DNA of 54,882 nucleotides from an uncultured Bacilli bacterium. Its GTDB lineage: Bacteria > Bacillota_I > Bacilli_A > RF39 > UBA660. Made by a program: the position numbers and the translations under genes. Location: assembly GCA_934086145.1 (NCBI GenBank), contig CAKOHV010000011.1, positions 1-54,882 on the forward strand, in the 5' to 3' direction. Below the pieces are notes generated by a model, which had not been told where the DNA came from, searched no databases, and was given only the letters and a program-made list of their open reading frames with translations. This document shows, piece after piece, positions 8,544-17,000 of this stretch; positions within the stretch are counted from its first letter, which is position 1; each line of letters starts with the position of its first letter.

Positions 8544-9068
8544 ATGTATCGGAAAGATTATTTTTATGGCCTTACGGATTTAATGCATCATAATGTGTAT
8601 GCGGCTTTGTTAAAGGAAAAAATTAAAAAAGAAGAACGAGTTATTGTAAAAGTTTTTAAAAAAGATGATGAAATAGTTGTTATTGAAACTAATAATTTTC
8701 ATGATGAAATTTTAAAAGATACTAGGAAAAATAAAGAAACGGATTTAATGACTTTTGATTTACCTTTTGTTAAAGTTTTAGAAAGATACTATTGTGACTA
8801 TGAATGTCCTGGAATGATCTATGAATATGTGGATGGAATAGGGGCTTGGTATCGGGTAAAGATAGATGGTTATGATCCGGAGGATAAAAGATTAAGGCCC
8901 TTTTATTTAAAGAAGACTATTAAATTAGAAGATTTAAAAAAATATGCAGATAATGAGGAAGACTTATTATATTTAGAAAAGTTTTATAAATTAACTAAGG
9001 GAGTTTTAAAGTTTAATAGACCACCTAAAGTTAAATCATTTTTTGAAGAATTTTTACAAAGTTTATAA
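8544..9068 (+). CDS. Conserved-looking unknown protein, 174 aa
   Basis: I do not recognise this protein. It is soluble and charged, with no signal or membrane helix, and has an aromatic Cys-containing middle (RYYCDYECPGMIYEYVDG). GAAGAGG lies just before the ATG, which is 16 bases after the mutS stop, so it is probably co-transcribed with mutS. The following gene starts about 50 bases later. Its length and normal codon use argue for a real gene. Confidence 0.6.
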   Translation: MYRKDYFYGLTDLMHHNVYAALLKEKIKKEERVIVKVFKKDDEIVVIETNNFHDEILKDTRKNKETDLMTFDLPFVKVLERYYCDYECPGMIYEYVDGIGAWYRVKIDGYDPEDKRLRPFYLKKTIKLEDLKKYADNEEDLLYLEKFYKLTKGVLKFNRPPKVKSFFEEFLQSL

Positions 9069-9118
9069 TAAAAGTGTCGAAAAGACCTTTTTTAATTGAT
9101 AAGCAAGGAGAGTGTAAT

Positions 9119-10408
9119 ATGGAAAAGAGAGAAAATAAGTTAAAGAATACTTTACAATTTAATAAAATAGATTTAAATAATATTCAAGAAGGGAATGGAG
9201 ATTTTAATTTCGGAGATATTATTTATGGTAAGAGATATGCTAATAATCAAGAAAAGCGTAAGTTACCAATTGATCATCGAAATGGTTATTTTTTAGTCTT
9301 ACGTCAAGATAATAAAGATGTTTATTGTTTATATGGGACAAGTGAAGTACCAGCCGCTGATAATTCTTATAGTTATTTTAAAATAAAAGGAGATACTTAT
9401 AATTTAGAAAAAGATATTTATTTTTCCTTTTTTCAAACTTGTTTATTAAAAGAACATTTAGTATTAAATAAGGAAGGGAAGCTTAAGGAATATGATTGCT
9501 TAAAATTAATTCGTCAAATGGTAAAATGTATGATTAAAGAAGATGAAATTAGTTGTGGGGATGTTATTAGATATAGTGGTAAGCAATATTTGGTTCTTTC
9601 AAAAGATCTAGAAAATTATGGGGTTTTACCAATGGGCATTCAAGGAAAAACAAATATTTTCTTTGATAATAAGGATTATTATACGAGCTTACATAATTTT
9701 AGATTAATTCCTAAAGATGGTAATTTTATAAAAGTTGGAACGGTTGATAGTCAAGTATTACAGGTAGTAAGAGATTTGATGGGAAAATACCAACGAGAAA
9801 GTGCCCTTCGTAAGAGTATTCACCTAGGAAGTGTTGTTCAAAATGAAAGTTTTTATTATATTTATGGTGAAACTGAAGAATTTTATCGTGCCTTTAAGTT
9901 AGTTTCTAAAGATTTTAGAGAAGATGGTCAAAATGTAGTAGTTGATGGGAAAAAGTTTAAAGCTTTATTTGAAGATATGATTAGAGTACCTAAGGGAAGT
10001 AAAGATTTTAAACCAAAATATGCAGCAACAGATGAGGAAATGGTAGCTATGAATAACTTGATGCAAACATCAAAAGATGTTACGAAGTTGGAAAGCATTG
10101 CTGATTTGTATGCATCAGATGAAGCTGAATATGATTATGGTTTACTAGGGTATGTTGTAACATATACAAAAGATAATAAAGACTATATTGTTTTAGCTAA
10201 AGATCAAGAAATATGTTTGTTACTTGACTTAAATAAGTACTTTGAAGGTAACTTGTATGTTGTTGAAGCTAATTATCACGATATTAAGAAACGTAAACAC
10301 TTAAGTAAGGAAAATTTCCTAGAAATGTTAAATACGATGAGTGATACTTATTCAAGTTATATGACACGTTCTTATATACCTAATTTAATAAAAAAATATG
10401 AAGATTAA
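9119..10408 (+). CDS. Unknown cytosolic protein with repeated beta-rich modules, 429 aa
   Basis: No family is recognised. The sequence has three or four weakly similar modules opening with a G-D-x-I/V or Y-x-V pattern followed by a strand such as FLVL, YLVL or YIVLAKD. Examples are GDIIYGKR...GYFLVLRQDNKDVYCLY (about 35-85), GDVIRYSGKQYLVLSKDLENYGVL (about 152-175) and LGYVVTYTKDNKDYIVLAKDQEICLLL near 360. The pattern loosely recalls SH3-like barrels of the MazF/PemK kind, but no catalytic residues can be argued. I start it at 9119 because AAGGAG lies 10 bases upstream; a GTG at 9074 in the same frame has no ribosome binding site. Confidence 0.6.
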   Translation: MEKRENKLKNTLQFNKIDLNNIQEGNGDFNFGDIIYGKRYANNQEKRKLPIDHRNGYFLVLRQDNKDVYCLYGTSEVPAADNSYSYFKIKGDTYNLEKDIYFSFFQTCLLKEHLVLNKEGKLKEYDCLKLIRQMVKCMIKEDEISCGDVIRYSGKQYLVLSKDLENYGVLPMGIQGKTNIFFDNKDYYTSLHNFRLIPKDGNFIKVGTVDSQVLQVVRDLMGKYQRESALRKSIHLGSVVQNESFYYIYGETEEFYRAFKLVSKDFREDGQNVVVDGKKFKALFEDMIRVPKGSKDFKPKYAATDEEMVAMNNLMQTSKDVTKLESIADLYASDEAEYDYGLLGYVVTYTKDNKDYIVLAKDQEICLLLDLNKYFEGNLYVVEANYHDIKKRKHLSKENFLEMLNTMSDTYSSYMTRSYIPNLIKKYED

Positions 10409-10438
10409 GTAAAAAGATATTTTAATATAAGTAAAATA

Positions 10439-10447
10439 TGATATAAT
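10439..10447 (+). promoter_or_regulatory. Extended -10 promoter of nusB
   Basis: TGATATAAT ends 18 bases before the nusB ATG at 10466. GAGAGGTG at 10453-10460 is the ribosome binding site. Confidence 0.65.
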
Positions 10448-10465
10448 CTTTTGAGAGGTGCAAGT

Positions 10466-10867
10466 ATGGGAAAATCTAGAAGTGAATTAAGAGAAAAAGC
10501 AATGATTATTTTATATCAAATTGATATCATGGAAAATAATAAGGTTGATTTTAATATTGAAAATTTGATTAGTGATAATTTAGAAATAGATAATGAGTTT
10601 GCCAGAAATATTGTTTATGGAGTTATGACTCATAAAAATGAAATTGATGAGTTAGCTAATACCAAAATGAATGATTGGACTATTAATCGAATTGACAAAA
10701 CAGGAGCTGCTATTTTAAGAATGGGGATTTATGAATTATTATATGAAGAAGATACCCCAAATATCGTTGCTATTAATGAAGCTATTGAACTAGCTAAAAA
10801 ATATAGTGATGATAACGTTAGAAAGATTATAAATGCAGTATTAGATAAAATTAATAATGAAATATAG
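10466..10867 (+). CDS. nusB: Transcription antitermination factor NusB
   Basis: The 133-aa all-helical protein begins MGKSRSELREKAMIILYQIDI, the classic NusB opening (R-x-x-A-x-x-x-L-Y). It ends with PNIVAINEAIELAKKY and NAVLDKI, the conserved C-terminal helix. NusB with NusE binds boxA RNA and promotes rRNA antitermination. I use ATG 10466, with GAGAGGTG 5-12 bases upstream, not the in-frame TTG at 10451, which lies inside the leader. In B. subtilis nusB also sits upstream of xseA-xseB. Confidence 0.95.
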   Translation: MGKSRSELREKAMIILYQIDIMENNKVDFNIENLISDNLEIDNEFARNIVYGVMTHKNEIDELANTKMNDWTINRIDKTGAAILRMGIYELLYEEDTPNIVAINEAIELAKKYSDDNVRKIINAVLDKINNEI

Positions 10868-10891
10868 TCTAATTAAGATTATATTTTTTTA
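10862..10891 (+). terminator. Terminator overlapping the nusB stop
   Basis: ATATAGTCT-aatta-AGATTATAT, a 9-bp stem with one G-T pair, followed by a T run. The stop codon lies in the 5' arm. Confidence 0.7.
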
Positions 10892-10977
10892 TATATTAGG
10901 AAAAAATGTTTTTAGTAGATAAACAAAAATCTGCTAATAAAAATCAATAATTTTTAATTTAGAAAAGATGAATAAAA

Positions 10978-11982
10978 ATGGTAAAAATAGAGGGTTTTTT
11001 AAAAAGAATTCGTCGCGTGGTTGACGACGATATTATTGCTTATGTTGATGAAAAAATGCTTAACTTTGATAATAAGTTAGAACAAGCAATTGATTTATAT
11101 TTATTATTAGGAGATATTTTTCGTTATAATGAACAATATGATTTTTATAGAGATTATCGTAAAACGTTAGGATTTGTTAATGTAAACTTACAAAGTAATG
11201 CTGTCGTTTGCGGAGAATGGGCTACAATATATGTAAAATTGTTACAACGTTATGGTATTAAAGCTAGTGTGATTGGGGAACATGGACACTATTATGTAAT
11301 GCTAGAAGTTGATGGAACAAAGTATGTGGCTGATGTTACGATCTATGGGGTATGGCAACAAAAATATTTCTTATCAGATTTAGCTAACATCAAAAGTGGA
11401 ATGAAAATCAAACAATTTGGGATAATGTTAGGGGCTAATCCTTTTGATGAAGAGATAATTAAACAAGAAATAAAGGATTTAGAACAAGCTATTTTAAATG
11501 TATATCAAAAAACGGGACGAAAGTTTATTGCGGATGAAAAGATTGCTAAACTAGTAATGTTAGTTCAAAAAAGAATTAAAAGTAATCAAGACGTGGTAGG
11601 TATTTTTTCGCTTGAAGATATTAATTATCGTTTAAATCTATTAAAAAGAATTAAAGGAATTAATAGTGTAATGACCCAGGTTGAGAAAAAACAATTAATT
11701 AATAAGGTTGGGGAACAAGTCTTTTTTGATGTTAAACGTAGTAATTATAGGTCTTTGACTTTAGCAACGATATATGATGATATTGTTTATTATAAGTTGT
11801 TTATTATTAAGCAAGAAGAGAAGAATTTTTATTTTTTAGAAAACGTTGATTCTTTTGAATTTTATGATGATATTAACTTATTGATAGATAAAATATATGA
11901 GCGAAAATTAGGTATTAAAAAGGGAGATTGCTACGATGAATTTGCTAGTAATTTGACAAGAAAATTACAAGTAAGATATTGA
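10978..11982 (+). CDS. Transglutaminase-like superfamily protein
   Basis: The 334-aa cytosolic protein has a transglutaminase-like core near residues 70-125, with C78 in VVCGEWATIY, H102/H104 in GEHGHYYVML and D119 in KYVADVT. This is the Cys-His-Asp order of papain-like transglutaminase/protease folds. The region after residue 150 is helical and unrelated. Without a signal peptide it should act in the cytosol, perhaps as a protease or peptide-modifying enzyme (inference). Just upstream, at 10912-10937, is an imperfect dyad TTAGTAGAT-N8-ATCTGCTAA of unknown role. The ribosome binding site is weak, so the start is less certain. Confidence 0.6.
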   Translation: MVKIEGFLKRIRRVVDDDIIAYVDEKMLNFDNKLEQAIDLYLLLGDIFRYNEQYDFYRDYRKTLGFVNVNLQSNAVVCGEWATIYVKLLQRYGIKASVIGEHGHYYVMLEVDGTKYVADVTIYGVWQQKYFLSDLANIKSGMKIKQFGIMLGANPFDEEIIKQEIKDLEQAILNVYQKTGRKFIADEKIAKLVMLVQKRIKSNQDVVGIFSLEDINYRLNLLKRIKGINSVMTQVEKKQLINKVGEQVFFDVKRSNYRSLTLATIYDDIVYYKLFIIKQEEKNFYFLENVDSFEFYDDINLLIDKIYERKLGIKKGDCYDEFASNLTRKLQVRY

Positions 11983-12007
11983 GTTACAAACTATTGTTTG
12001 GTATAAT
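11979..12007 (+). promoter_or_regulatory. Promoter of xseAB
   Basis: TTGAGT (11979-11984), a 17-base spacer and TATAAT (12002-12007), with TG one base before the -10. The -35 overlaps the preceding stop codon. The xseA ATG is 15 bases past the -10, preceded by GGTGGGA. Confidence 0.7.
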
Positions 12008-12022
12008 GAATATGGTGGGAAT

Positions 12023-13351
12023 ATGGATATTAAGTATTATAGTATTACAGCTTTAAATAGGGCGATTAAGAATATGTTTGATAATAAACCAGAGTTGAAT
12101 CGGGTTTATATTAAGGGAGAAATTAGTAACTATAAACATCATACTCGCGGTCACCTTTATTTTACTTTAAAAGATGAAAATAGTCGTATTGCAGCGGTGA
12201 TGTTTGCATCGGCTGCAAGTAAGCTGATGTTTGAACCAGAAGATGGAATGAAGGTCTTAGTTTGTGGAAGAGTCACAGTATATGAAGCAACGGGGGGCTA
12301 TCAAATTTATGTTGAGCAAATGGATTTAGATGGGATTGGTAATTTATATTTAGAATATGAAAAGTTAAAAAGTAAATTACAGGCGGAAGGGTTATTTGCG
12401 GTAGAACATAAAAGACCAATTCCAAAGTATCCACGTAAGATTGGTATTATTACGGCCAGTACCGGAGCAGCGATTCGTGATATATTAAGTACAATAAAAA
12501 GAAGGTATCCCATTTGTCAGACGATTTTATTCCCTGCCTTAGTTCAAGGAGTAGGGGCAAAAGAAAGTATTGTTGAACAAATCATTCGTGCACAAGACTT
12601 TGATTTAGATGTTTTGATTTGTGGCCGTGGGGGAGGCTCAATCGAAGATTTGTGGGCTTTTAATGAAGAATGTGTTGCCCGAGCTATTTATGATTCAAGA
12701 ATTCCAATCATTTCAGCGGTTGGTCATGAGATCGATTTTACAATTGCCGATTTTGTAGCGGACTTGCGAGCACCAACACCGACGGGAGCGGCTGAAATGG
12801 CAGTTCCGAACTTAGTTGATGTTAATAATTTAATTAATCAATACAAAATAAGAGTAAATGAAAGCATTAATAATTTATTGAATCTGAATATGAAAAAATT
12901 AGAACATTTAAAAGAATCGTATGTTTTAAGAAATCCATTAGCTTTATATGAAGTAAAAGAACAAAAACTAGATAGTTACATTGATGTTTTAAATAAATAC
13001 ATTACCAATAAATTAAACGAAAGTCGTATAAAATTAAACCATGTTAAAGATAGTTTTGTCTTAAAAAATCCATTATCTTTGTATATGATTAAACAAGAAA
13101 AATTAAATAACTATGTGGAACAATTACAAAAAATTGTTATCAATTACTTAGATAATGGTAAATATCGTTACAAGTTATTAGTTAATAAACTAGAATTATT
13201 AAATCCACTTAATATTTTAAATAATGGATATAGTTTAGTTACCATGAATGGAAAGATTGTTAAGAGTAGTAAAGACTTAAAAGAAAAAGATACAATCGAA
13301 ATTAGATTGTATGAAGGTAAAGTAAAAGCGGTCGTAAGTGAAAGGGAATAA
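12023..13351 (+). CDS. xseA: Exodeoxyribonuclease VII large subunit
   Basis: The 442-aa XseA has an N-terminal OB fold (GEISNYKHHTRGHLYFTLKDE), a central catalytic region with IGIITASTGAAIRDIL, the ICGRGGGSIEDLWAFN motif and AVGHEIDFTIADFVADLRAPTPTGAAE, then a long helical C-terminal part. With XseB it forms an exonuclease that degrades single-stranded DNA from both ends. The helical part contains near-repeats (LRNPLALYEVKEQKL and LKNPLSLYMIKQEKL, about 50 residues apart), typical of the family. XseB starts 3 bases after its stop. Confidence 0.97.
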   Translation: MDIKYYSITALNRAIKNMFDNKPELNRVYIKGEISNYKHHTRGHLYFTLKDENSRIAAVMFASAASKLMFEPEDGMKVLVCGRVTVYEATGGYQIYVEQMDLDGIGNLYLEYEKLKSKLQAEGLFAVEHKRPIPKYPRKIGIITASTGAAIRDILSTIKRRYPICQTILFPALVQGVGAKESIVEQIIRAQDFDLDVLICGRGGGSIEDLWAFNEECVARAIYDSRIPIISAVGHEIDFTIADFVADLRAPTPTGAAEMAVPNLVDVNNLINQYKIRVNESINNLLNLNMKKLEHLKESYVLRNPLALYEVKEQKLDSYIDVLNKYITNKLNESRIKLNHVKDSFVLKNPLSLYMIKQEKLNNYVEQLQKIVINYLDNGKYRYKLLVNKLELLNPLNILNNGYSLVTMNGKIVKSSKDLKEKDTIEIRLYEGKVKAVVSERE

Positions 13352-13354
13352 GTT

Positions 13355-13582
13355 ATGAAAAAAGAAAGTGAAAAAACATTTGAAGAAGCATTAGTTGAAT
13401 TAGAAACAATTGTTAAAGAATTAGAAAATGGCAATGTTGATTTAGACAAAGCCATTGAAAAATATAGTGTAGCAATGAAATTAGCGAAGAGTTGTAGTGA
13501 AAAACTTAATAATGCAACGGAAAAAGTAAACCAAATCTTAAAAGAAAATGGCGAGCTAGAAAATTTTGAAATTGAAGAATAA
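13355..13582 (+). CDS. xseB: Exodeoxyribonuclease VII small subunit
   Basis: This 75-aa helical protein has the XseB pattern TFEEALVELETIVKELENGNVDLDKAIEKY and an acidic end. Several copies cap each XseA subunit in the holoenzyme. It lies 3 bases after xseA and is surely co-transcribed. Length and motif are standard. Confidence 0.96.
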   Translation: MKKESEKTFEEALVELETIVKELENGNVDLDKAIEKYSVAMKLAKSCSEKLNNATEKVNQILKENGELENFEIEE

Positions 13583-13597
13583 AATCTTCTTTTTTTT
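13574..13597 (+). terminator. Terminator overlapping the xseB stop
   Basis: GAAGA-N6-TCTTC followed by eight T. The 5' arm encodes the last residues and the loop holds the stop. Confidence 0.75.
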
Positions 13598-13609
13598 ATG
13601 GGGGGACAA

Positions 13610-13618
13610 TGATATAAT
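13610..13618 (+). promoter_or_regulatory. Extended -10 promoter of the first WG-repeat gene
   Basis: TGATATAAT 22 bases before the ATG at 13641. AGAGGTGA at 13628-13635 is the ribosome binding site. Confidence 0.65.
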
Positions 13619-13640
13619 ATATAAAGTAGAGGTGAATTTA

Positions 13641-15308
13641 ATGAAAAAGAAAGAGGCCAAAATAGTTGAAGAAACCAAAGAAGTAAAAGCAACAAAGAAA
13701 AAAGAAACTGTAAGTGAAGAAAGCAAAAAAAAGAGCCGTAAAGGGTTAATTTTCTTAACGACTGTTTTTGTTATTTTAATCGTTTTAGGTGGCACTTTTG
13801 TTTGGTATACTAGAATATATAAAGGAAAAAATACCACAGGCAATGATGAAGTAAAAATGGTTACCAAAGATGACAAACTAAAATTTGTTAGTTATGAAAA
13901 AGGAAATGCTTCATATCGTTTCTTGAGTGATTACATCTTAGTTTTTGGCTCAAGTAAAAGTGATGAGTCTAATCGCTTATATGCTATTTTAGATAGTGAT
14001 GGCAAAGAAATGGTTAAATTTGATGCAGGATTTGAATGCAATATGGCTTATACTGGAGTTGATGGTAAGTTATATTTAGAAATAATCAATGAAGATGAAG
14101 AAACTTCTTTCAATCATTTAGAATTAAAAGTTTTAGAAGATGGCAAGATAAATAATGTTTATTCTGAAGAAAAGATTGGTTATTACTATACACCAATTGT
14201 TCTAAGTAATGGGGACTTATTAGGCTATGCGAAAACGTTAGTTGATGGTTATGAACCAGATGAAGATGAAGTTGTCAATAATCAAGTTTATTTAATAGAA
14301 AATAAGAAGAAGATTGATTGTGGAGATGACAATATAGTAGGAGATAAAAGAGATCATAATAAAATAATAAATAATTCAAGAAATTATATTATAGTTAGTC
14401 AAGCGACTGATGATAAAGTTAAATACGGAGCTATTGATTTAAAAAATGGTAGAACGGTTCTTGGTTTTGATTATGAAGAATTAGTAACAACTAGTGATGA
14501 TAAATTTGTTGCAGTAAAAAATAAAAAAGCGGCCCTTATTACAGCTAAATTGAAAAAAATATTAGATTATGAATATGATTTTATTGAAGCAGATAATGGC
14601 TTTTATGTTGTTGGTAAAGATAAAAAGATGGCTTTGATGAATCAAGATTATAAAGTATTTACTAGTTATGACTTTGATTTTGAAAATGCTTTAACGACTG
14701 CTGGTTATGATTATCGTGTGGCCGAAAGAGGATTTAATTCCTTTGTCGCTCAAAAATATAATGATAAATATGTCTTATTGACGAAAGATAATGTTTTTGT
14801 TACTGGTTCTGATAAGACTTCTCATGTTAAAAATGATGTTTATATTATTGACAGTGATGGAAAATATACTCAAATTAAAAATGTTAGCTTTGATATAAAT
14901 AAAGGCTTGGCTTATGCTTATGATGAAACTAAAAAAGAAATAACTATCTATGATGAAAATTTAAATGAAAAACAAAAAATATCATTGAAAGATTATGATA
15001 TTGATGAAAGTGAAATTACTTGTGCTAAGTATGATAAAATAATTGAAGTTAGTACTAAATATACTTCTTTATATTTTGATTACGAGACCGGAGAAGAAAT
15101 AGATAATGCAATTTATACAATAGAATTAAACAATTTAACAGTTAATGTTGATTTAAAAAATCAAGAAGTAATATATACGATGGATAAGAAAGATCAAACA
15201 AACTTAACCGCCAAATTAGAAGATAGTGATGCGGGTTTGCATTATTATAAAGATGGTCGTTTTGCAACAGCTAATAATGGTAAGTTAGTAGTTGCCGTTC
15301 ATAAGTAA
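13641..15308 (+). CDS. Membrane-anchored WG-repeat-like protein A
   Basis: The 555-aa product has a lysine/glutamate-rich cytosolic head (about 40 residues), one membrane helix (about 37-60) and a long outside domain. Beta-propeller-like repeats there resemble KWG/WG repeats (KYGAIDLKNGRTVLGFDYEEL, then KKAALITAKLKKILDYEYDFI, then KKMALMNQDYKVFTSYDFDF). Such repeats are thought to bind ligands or peptides; the function is unknown. I start at 13641, next to AGAGGTGA; the open frame extends to 13566, but that part overlaps the xseB 3' end and terminator. A second protein of the same plan follows at 15377. Confidence 0.65.
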   Translation: MKKKEAKIVEETKEVKATKKKETVSEESKKKSRKGLIFLTTVFVILIVLGGTFVWYTRIYKGKNTTGNDEVKMVTKDDKLKFVSYEKGNASYRFLSDYILVFGSSKSDESNRLYAILDSDGKEMVKFDAGFECNMAYTGVDGKLYLEIINEDEETSFNHLELKVLEDGKINNVYSEEKIGYYYTPIVLSNGDLLGYAKTLVDGYEPDEDEVVNNQVYLIENKKKIDCGDDNIVGDKRDHNKIINNSRNYIIVSQATDDKVKYGAIDLKNGRTVLGFDYEELVTTSDDKFVAVKNKKAALITAKLKKILDYEYDFIEADNGFYVVGKDKKMALMNQDYKVFTSYDFDFENALTTAGYDYRVAERGFNSFVAQKYNDKYVLLTKDNVFVTGSDKTSHVKNDVYIIDSDGKYTQIKNVSFDINKGLAYAYDETKKEITIYDENLNEKQKISLKDYDIDESEITCAKYDKIIEVSTKYTSLYFDYETGEEIDNAIYTIELNNLTVNVDLKNQEVIYTMDKKDQTNLTAKLEDSDAGLHYYKDGRFATANNGKLVVAVHK

Positions 15309-15311
15309 GAG

Positions 15312-15341
15312 GAAGATATGTAAATGTATCTTCTTTTTTTT
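15312..15341 (+). terminator. Terminator after WG-repeat protein A
   Basis: GAAGATA-N8-TATCTTC followed by eight T, starting 4 bases after the stop. Confidence 0.85.
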
Positions 15342-15350
15342 CGGGGATTG

Positions 15351-15359
15351 TGCTATTAT
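15351..15359 (+). promoter_or_regulatory. Extended -10 promoter of the second WG-repeat gene
   Basis: TGCTATTAT (TG-n-TATTAT) 17 bases before the ATG at 15377. GATGTGATAT precedes the start. Confidence 0.5.
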
Positions 15360-15376
15360 TTTAGTGATGTGATATT

Positions 15377-16792
15377 ATGAATGAAAACCAAGTAAATGAG
15401 AATAAAAATAGAATTTTATTAGTAATAGTAATTATAACATTACTAATTGTTGTTTTGTACTTTGGCGTGGCTGCTTATAAAGATAAAAAAGTGGAACCAA
15501 ATCAAATAAAAGTTAATTTATCGCAAATATATGTTTCTGATTATGAAATTATGAAATTTGATAAATATTTTATTGAGACGATGGATCATAAAATTTATGG
15601 CGTTTTAAATGATAAGGGAGAAGAAATATATTTAAATGAAACCGGAATTGTTTATGATAAAATTTATAAAACAAGAGAAGGCCAAATGGTAATATATAAT
15701 ATAATTGAAGATAAATTGAATTTTTATGTATTTGAGGGAACTAAATTCGAAAAACAATATACAGTTGAAAAAGGACAGAATATAAAACCATTAATTATCC
15801 AAGAAAATGAAGATTATTTAGTCGGATTTATCCAAGAAAATGAAAGTGGTTTTGCTTTATTTAATTTAGAAAATAATATACCAGTTAAAGTTGATAATTT
15901 AAAGATAGTCGGCGATTGTTATCAAAATGAGACTTATTATATAAATAATCTTTCTTTGGTTGTGATGGATACGGAAAGTATGTATGGTGTTATTAATTTA
16001 GAAGGAGTACAAATAATTCCTTGTAAGTATAATAATATTATTTCAACGGTTAATGGTAACTATGTTGTTCAAGCTAAAAATACTAAGTATGGAATTATTT
16101 CTAGTGAGGAAGAATTAGTAAAAATTAAGTATGAGATGATTATTCCTTTTAAAAATAATTATTTAGTAGTTAAACAAGGTAAAATGGCTCTTTTTGATAA
16201 TAATTATGCTAATGTAACAGGGTTTACGTTAACTTATCAAGAAAAGGATTATGACTTACGTACGTCTAAAGTATATAGTATTAAAACTTTAGGCAATTAT
16301 AAAGTGATTATTAATAAAACAACAAAAAAAATGATCGTCTTAAAAAATAATAAAGTTTTCTTAGACTTACCGCAAGAATATACTTTAGTAGATGATAAAA
16401 TATATGTCTATAATGAGCAGACAATAAGTATTTATGATTCAGAATTTAATAAAGAAAAAGATATACAATTAAAGGAAGAAATAAAGAATATTAAAAAGAT
16501 TGAACGTGTTTATGATAATCTTTTAAAGATTAAATATGAAAATAAGGCGGGCAATAATGAGGAAGTTTACTATGATTTTGAAGGGCAAAAAGTTGATATG
16601 AAGGGACGTCAATTTATTTTACAAGGTTCTGATTATTTATTGTTTGTCACTAAAGAAGATAGTGAAAATATTTTGGAAGTTATCTCGAATAAAAAAGAGG
16701 TTTTACATACGATAAAAGCTACGAAGATTAAAGCTTACAAAGATTATATTATAGCAGATAAAAGTATCTATAAGATTACTGTAAATAAGTAA
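15377..16792 (+). CDS. Membrane-anchored WG-repeat-like protein B
   Basis: The 471-aa product has the same plan as the preceding protein: a short cytosolic head, one helix (about 13-32) and an outside domain with WG-like repeats (MYGVINLEGVQIIPCKYNNII, then KYGIISSEEELVKIKYEMII, then KMALFDNNY). The two look like diverged tandem paralogues, but each has its own promoter. In B. subtilis the space between xseB and spoIVB holds ispA, dxs, tlyA, ahrC and recN; here the two WG proteins occupy it (family order is known, replacement is inferred). Ligand unknown. Confidence 0.65.
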   Translation: MNENQVNENKNRILLVIVIITLLIVVLYFGVAAYKDKKVEPNQIKVNLSQIYVSDYEIMKFDKYFIETMDHKIYGVLNDKGEEIYLNETGIVYDKIYKTREGQMVIYNIIEDKLNFYVFEGTKFEKQYTVEKGQNIKPLIIQENEDYLVGFIQENESGFALFNLENNIPVKVDNLKIVGDCYQNETYYINNLSLVVMDTESMYGVINLEGVQIIPCKYNNIISTVNGNYVVQAKNTKYGIISSEEELVKIKYEMIIPFKNNYLVVKQGKMALFDNNYANVTGFTLTYQEKDYDLRTSKVYSIKTLGNYKVIINKTTKKMIVLKNNKVFLDLPQEYTLVDDKIYVYNEQTISIYDSEFNKEKDIQLKEEIKNIKKIERVYDNLLKIKYENKAGNNEEVYYDFEGQKVDMKGRQFILQGSDYLLFVTKEDSENILEVISNKKEVLHTIKATKIKAYKDYIIADKSIYKITVNK

Positions 16793-17000
16793 GAGAGATC
16801 TATTGGTAAATAATATATTTGTCAAGGGTCTTTTTCTTTTTAGCAAGTTTTTTATTGAGGAGGGGAAAAATTATTGGTGGGCAATTTCAAGTTATATAAT
16901 TGGGGAAAAAGGCTAGAAAGATAATACTAAATTAGTTTTTTTACCATTAATTGGTTTAATATTAAAGTATTAAATGAAGATAATAATAATGGGTGATCAA

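Noticed and set aside
13168..13876. Minus-strand hydrophobic frames opposite xseA/xseB and the WG gene
   Set aside because: They are antisense shadows of Lys/Glu-rich coding sequence, which reads as Phe/Leu/Ser on the other strand.
16874..16924. Possible 16-aa peptide with TTG start after a GAGGAGG sequence before spoIVB
   Set aside because: The start codon is weak, the frame is very short, and there is no promoter or terminator of its own.
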